Shown here in pieces: positions 61,091-64,000 of a stretch of DNA of 64,000 nucleotides. The notes below the pieces were generated by a model. It saw only the letters and a program-made list of their open reading frames with translations. It searched no databases and had not been told where the DNA came from. The stretch lies in assembly GCA_013298775.1 (NCBI GenBank), contig JAAFIV010000007.1, positions 1 through 64,000 on the forward strand, in the 5' to 3' direction. The position numbers and the translations under genes were made by a program. The stretch comes from Ignavibacteria bacterium. GTDB lineage: Bacteria > Bacteroidota > Ignavibacteria > Kapaibacteriales > UBA4661. The stretch's first letter is position 1. Every line of letters starts with the position of its first letter.

Positions 61091-61921
61091 CTACGAGCCT
61101 TTTTGCTGCTCGCCGATAGATTTGAGAATATCTTCCGCACTTTTCGCTACTTCGGTTCCAGGCGCGATTTTAATACATTTTTCAAACCAGACTTTCGATT
61201 CCGTCCAGTTTTTCTGACCGTAATAAATCACACCAAGATTGAAGAGAGCTTCCACGCGGTTTGGTTCGTATTCGAGAGCTTTTTTTGTTTCGGCAATCGC
61301 TTCATCGTGACGGTTTTGCCGAAGCAGAGTGTAGGCGTAATCCACGCGAGCGGCAACATTTTTCTTGTCGAATTCCTGCAAGTACCGTGCATAGTGCTGT
61401 TCGGCTTGAAAGAATGCGCCAATGTCGTACCACGTATTAGCCAGCGCGAGAAGTACATCGCCATTTTTTGGAAAACGTTGCAAAGAATCTTGGAGAACCG
61501 CGAGACGTTGCTGCATTTCTGGCGTTACCTTGCTCATGGGATTGCCACTTGCACTTGCCTCACCGCCAGACTGCTGACCGCCAGACGGTTGAGCATTTTT
61601 ATCCGACCCGCTATTTTGTGCGCTATTGCGCGTTCCGCCCGCTTCCGCGCTGGATTGTGGCTTGTCAATAAAGAGGCGAGAAATACCAAAAGAAGCACTA
61701 CCAAGAGCAACAACCAAAGCGGCTGCCAAACCGAAACGCACTCCAAACGACGACGCGCCTTTCTGCGCTGCGCCGTGCAGAGAACTCTGCAGAGAACTCT
61801 GCGGAGAACTAAACTGAGCCGCGCCACACTGCGTGCAGTATTGAAGCGGCTTTGCTGCTGCGTTTGGAGCAAGTTTTGCTGCGCCACAATCAGCACAGAA
61901 ACGCTCTTGGGATGCTTTCAT
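61091..61921 (-). CDS. zinc-ribbon and TPR membrane protein
   Basis: This 276-residue protein opens with a double CxxC zinc ribbon (FCADCGAAK and YCTQCGAAQ, residues 8-35). A linker with the repeated phrase SSLQSSLHG follows, then one membrane helix (about 62-82, FGLAAALVVALGSASFGI). A disordered Ser/Gly/Gln stretch runs to about 130, and TPR helices to the end (GDVLLALANTWYDIGAFFQA, NRVEALFNLGVIYYGQKNWT). The ribbon faces the cytoplasm and the TPR part probably the periplasm. Relatives are involved in cell-envelope processes, but no precise role is known. The gene lies between HU and the small ribosomal protein in the same direction. Confidence 0.82.
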   Translation of the reverse strand: MKASQERFCADCGAAKLAPNAAAKPLQYCTQCGAAQFSSPQSSLQSSLHGAAQKGASSFGVRFGLAAALVVALGSASFGISRLFIDKPQSSAEAGGTRNSAQNSGSDKNAQPSGGQQSGGEASASGNPMSKVTPEMQQRLAVLQDSLQRFPKNGDVLLALANTWYDIGAFFQAEQHYARYLQEFDKKNVAARVDYAYTLLRQNRHDEAIAETKKALEYEPNRVEALFNLGVIYYGQKNWTESKVWFEKCIKIAPGTEVAKSAEDILKSIGEQQKGS

Positions 61922-61935
61922 AAATTATCGAAGAT

Positions 61936-62041
61936 GAAGGATGAAATTTGAAATATGAGGGCTAAAAGTTTGTAGAAGTAAGGAATGAAGGAGCTTTGCA
62001 GCTCTTTTAGCTTTATCCCTCAGCCCTCATATTTCATCCTT
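61936..62041. repeat. Palindrome G2 after the HU gene
   Basis: AGGATGAAAT and AAATATGAGGGCT at the left pair with AGCCCTCATATTTCATCCT at the right. Between them is a smaller hairpin GGAGCTTTGCAGCTC. The right arm ends just before the HU stop codon. It could end HU transcription. Confidence 0.8.
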
Positions 62042-62043
62042 GC

Positions 62044-62406
62044 TTACACGAGTTCCACTTCTTCTTTTGCTTTGCGGACGGTTTTTACAAGACCGTTATT
62101 TTTGCCTTTACCAGACTTCAAGCGAGCATCTACGCGGGCGCGGAGCTTGCGCGATACTTTGAAGGTGGGAACATAGCGTTCTTCGAGTTCCACAGGCTCG
62201 CCCGTGCGTGGGTTGCGAGCAGCGCGAGGGCGACGCTTTTTCACGGCAAATACGCCGAAATCACGGAGTTCAATGCGCTCACCATCGGCAAGAGCTTCCC
62301 CAACTGTTTTCAAGAAACCGTCCACAACAGCGTCGGTTTCTACCTTCGTCATGCCGGTTGCGCTGGATATTCTATCCACGATGTCGGCTTTAGTCATGCT
62401 TTTCAT
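62044..62406 (-). CDS. HU/IHF family DNA-binding protein
   Basis: This 120-residue histone-like protein bends and packs DNA. It shows TKADIVDRISSATGMTKVET, the dimer helix region VVDGFLKTVGEALADGERIE, the core LRDFGVFAVKKRRPRAARNP and the conserved TGEPVELEE before the DNA-binding arms. After the standard 90 residues it carries an additional basic tail (ARLKSGKGKNNGLVKTVRKA), seen in several members of the phylum. The start is at MKSMTKADIV, with a second ATG three codons later. It is the first gene of a probable HU-TPR-ribosomal protein run. Confidence 0.94.
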   Translation of the reverse strand: MKSMTKADIVDRISSATGMTKVETDAVVDGFLKTVGEALADGERIELRDFGVFAVKKRRPRAARNPRTGEPVELEERYVPTFKVSRKLRARVDARLKSGKGKNNGLVKTVRKAKEEVELV

Positions 62407-62786
62407 ATTGAATGAGAGATTGCTTGAAAGAAAGGACGCAAATACGCGGAGATGCTGCATTTATCGCGTATTGCGGTGTATTCGTTTGGGTAGAATATTC
62501 TGCAAAAAAACTAATGTGCAATGAAGCACACAAAGTGGTGCAGAAACCAGAATCTACGCGCTTTGTAAGGCAAATTACGAAAAGAATATTTTCGAGAATT
62601 GTGCAAGGACAAAAGAACGCGATAAAACGATACAGACAACAAAGATACGAAAAATACAGGGAAAAGTGCAAGCGTTGAAAAAAAAATGTTTGGTTGATTT
62701 TAAAAAGCATCGTAAGTTTGTTGTTCTGTAACAGAAATTCAGGATTCAAAAAATTTTCGCATTAACTTCTTATTCAGCATAAAGTT
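62407..62786. other. divergent spacer between HU and secG
   Basis: This 380-bp gap holds the secG promoter (listed separately) and AT-rich sequence. A small basic open frame at 62412-62678 was judged random. Confidence 0.5.
62689..62720 (+). promoter_or_regulatory. putative secG promoter, full Bacteroidota consensus
   Basis: TTTG (62689-62692), a 20-bp spacer and TAAGTTTG (62713-62720) match the known TTTG-N19-21-TAnnTTTG promoter exactly. The start codon follows about 65 bases downstream. It is the best example in the window and supports the phylum assignment. Confidence 0.6.
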
Positions 62787-63179
62787 ATGTTTATTCTTCT
62801 TTGTGTAATCATGGTTTTGGCAGGTATATTACTTGTTGCGGCGGTATTGCTTCAGCCGGGCAAAGGCGCGGGATTAAGCGGCTTTGGTGGCGCAACAGGT
62901 CAAATTTCCAACATGTTTGGCGCACGCCGCACCAGCGATTTTCTTCAAAAATTTACCATTGGTTTAGCACTCGGAATTCTTCTTCTGGCTGTTATTACCA
63001 ATAAGTTTTTCCTCAGCACGCCGACAGCAGCAACTGGCACTGGCGATGACCGCACGCCAATCACACAAGGTGTAGCAAAGCCACCCGCACAGCCAGCACC
63101 GCAAATGCAGCAACAAGCGGCTCCAGCGCAACAGCAACAAGCTCCAGCGCAGCAGCAAGCAAAACCCGCAGGCAAGTAA
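62787..63179 (+). CDS. secG: preprotein translocase subunit SecG
   Basis: This 130-residue protein has two membrane helices (2-22 and 55-77) joined by the family loop LLQPGKGAGLSGFGGATGQI followed by FGARRTSDFLQKFT. The C-terminal 50 residues are a Pro/Gln/Ala-rich tail (PAQPAPQMQQQAAPAQQQQ) as often seen in Bacteroidota. SecG assists SecYE in protein export by easing SecA cycling. It is a single gene with its own promoter and terminator. Confidence 0.95.
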   Translation: MFILLCVIMVLAGILLVAAVLLQPGKGAGLSGFGGATGQISNMFGARRTSDFLQKFTIGLALGILLLAVITNKFFLSTPTAATGTGDDRTPITQGVAKPPAQPAPQMQQQAAPAQQQQAPAQQQAKPAGK

Positions 63180-63206
63180 TTATCGTGTGTTGATAATGTT
63201 CGCAAG

Positions 63207-63246
63207 AAGCGGAATATGAGCAAATCTCGTATTCCGCTTTTTGTTT
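63207..63246 (+). terminator. Rho-independent terminator after secG
   Basis: AAGCGGAATA (63207-63216) pairs with TATTCCGCTT (63230-63239), followed by a T-rich run. It begins 27 bases after the stop codon. Confidence 0.85.
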
Positions 63247-63271
63247 TTTGGAGAGAAGCACCCTACTTCTC

Positions 63272-63327
63272 GTACAAAATCTGCACAAAAATCTGCACAA
63301 AAAACCTGTACAAAAAACTGTACAATA
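63272..63327. repeat. short degenerate tandem repeat, about 13 bp
   Basis: CTGCACAAAAAT and CTGTACAAAAAAC variants occur four times before the propeller kinase gene; the last two also form a TGTACA inverted pair. Confidence 0.6.
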
Positions 63328-63474
63328 CACGGGAATTTTGTATCTTCGTGAGTTCTGTTTTCATTCGCTCACGCTCGTCAAATTCGCCCCACCGAACACC
63401 CGATTTACCTCGTATTCATGCAGCTTTCACGCACTACATATCAATATTTTTTTCAAGAATGTTTCTTCCCGAAA

Positions 63475-64000
63475 ATGATGTTCTTGTTGAAAAAACGAAA
63501 TATTTCCTGTGTGTTTCTGTTCTTTGTGTCGGTGCTTGGTGCAATTGCTCAAAAAAACTCCTCCCAACTCCCGTTACCACTGCGTTCGCCTTCCCAAGTG
63601 CAGTTTCGCGTGTATTCTCTGGAACAAGGATTGTCGCAAAGCAGCGTTATGGGGATTTTGCAAGACAAGCGGGGTTTCGTGTGGCTCGCAACCGAAGAGG
63701 GCGTAAACCGCTTCGATGCGTACTCTTTCCGCATTTTTCGGAATGAATCTGGCGACTCTAGTTCACTTTCCGATTCCTACACCACTGCGCTGTGCTTAGA
63801 TGCGCGAGGCACTGTGTGGGTAGGGACGCTTGCAGGAGGCATTTGCGCCTACGAGCCACATTCGGAGCGGTTTGTAAGCTATCGGTATCAGCCAAACAAT
63901 CCACGCGCCATCAGCTCGAATAACATTAAAGCAATTCTTCAATCCCGCATGAATACGAAAGTGTGGATTGCTACTGGTGATGGTGGTATTAATGCTTTTA
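63475..64000 (+). CDS. two-component-regulator-propeller protein, N-terminal part
   Basis: The frame opens with MMFLLKKRNISCVFLFFVSV and a signal peptide ending GAIAQ, then runs to the window edge without a stop (175 residues). Propeller repeats are clear: EQGLSQSSVMGILQDKRGFV followed by WLATEEGVNRFDAYSF, and CLDARGTVWVGTLAGGICAY. The N-terminal QGLSQSSV phrase is the same as in the propeller kinase at 39238, so the full protein is probably another histidine kinase of that type, or a relative with a guanylate-cyclase or adaptor output. Start at 63475 or 63478 (two adjacent ATG). Confidence 0.88.
   Translation, partial: MMFLLKKRNISCVFLFFVSVLGAIAQKNSSQLPLPLRSPSQVQFRVYSLEQGLSQSSVMGILQDKRGFVWLATEEGVNRFDAYSFRIFRNESGDSSSLSDSYTTALCLDARGTVWVGTLAGGICAYEPHSERFVSYRYQPNNPRAISSNNIKAILQSRMNTKVWIATGDGGINAF

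Noticed and set aside
62412-62678. 88-codon basic frame between HU and secG
   Set aside because: No ribosome-binding site, no recognisable domain, and AT-rich composition with Lys/Arg bias expected by chance.
1-64000. tRNA, rRNA or known riboswitch genes
   Set aside because: No T-loop, acceptor stem or rRNA core sequence, and no clear riboswitch consensus were found by eye; a covariance search was not possible.

Overview
The window looks like a chromosome segment from the Bacteroidota/Chlorobiota branch. The evidence is a SusC/SusD pair, a giant secreted protein ending in a probable type IX sorting domain, DUF6702 and DUF2911 proteins, a 31-residue AURKAIP1/COX24-type ribosomal protein typical of that branch, and promoters of the form TTG-N19/20-TAnnTTTG. 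Sensory kinases, a chemoreceptor and the absence of obvious pathogenicity or phage genes suggest a free-living Gram-negative. A Kapabacteria-like lineage is possible but not shown. No rRNA, tRNA, CRISPR array, prophage or transposase gene was seen.

Layout. 1-3100: a membrane hydroxylase-reductase fusion, a degenerate fragment of a second copy, and a TetR regulator. 3250-7400: class I FBP aldolase, oligopeptidase B, ispF. 8000-11700: a propeller/OmpA protein, an ABC ATPase, cobS. 11900-16250: two orphan sensor kinases. 16400-22550: NRAMP-like transporter, trxB, DUF2911 protein, a cytochrome c lipoprotein and a haem-bearing outer-membrane barrel. 22740-25060: gatC, ispE, polyprenol/diacylglycerol kinase. 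25600-30070: SusC/SusD with a strong terminator. 30200-39000: Uma2 protein with a repeat tail, DUF6702 protein, a large unrecognised membrane protein, a lipid-type ABC exporter, a PD-(D/E)XK-like protein and kup. 39238-46700: double-propeller histidine kinase, ppk1 overlapping a gamma carbonic anhydrase, DUF4864-like protein. 46931-53363: HTH-REC-kinase hybrid, chemoreceptor, OmpA protein. 53502-60614: the 1807-residue ASH-repeat protein and an aldehyde dehydrogenase. 60929-63179: small ribosomal protein, zinc-ribbon/TPR protein, HU, secG. The right edge cuts a second propeller kinase.

The most striking content is between the genes. Almost every intergenic space holds palindromic elements built from a small set of modules (called A to G here). 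They are nested: short perfect arms enclose a second palindrome, which may enclose a third. Two CTCTCCC-type elements are split at their hairpin apex by another palindrome, with 10-11 bp of apex sequence repeated on both sides. Arm pairs differ between loci but match within a locus. Some elements supply the stop codons of adjoining genes. Many spacers also carry short tandem arrays with 14- or 15-bp units. Together this suggests a mobile or self-copying hairpin system acting in trans, whose enzyme is not in this window.

Functionally, ispF and ispE show the MEP isoprenoid route. cobS shows cobamide assembly. ppk1 shows polyphosphate storage. The cytochrome and haem-porin genes hint at electron transfer at the cell envelope. 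Five sensor kinases and a chemoreceptor, with no stand-alone response regulator beside them, indicate wiring to partners encoded elsewhere. All functions are read from sequence by eye; no database search was possible.
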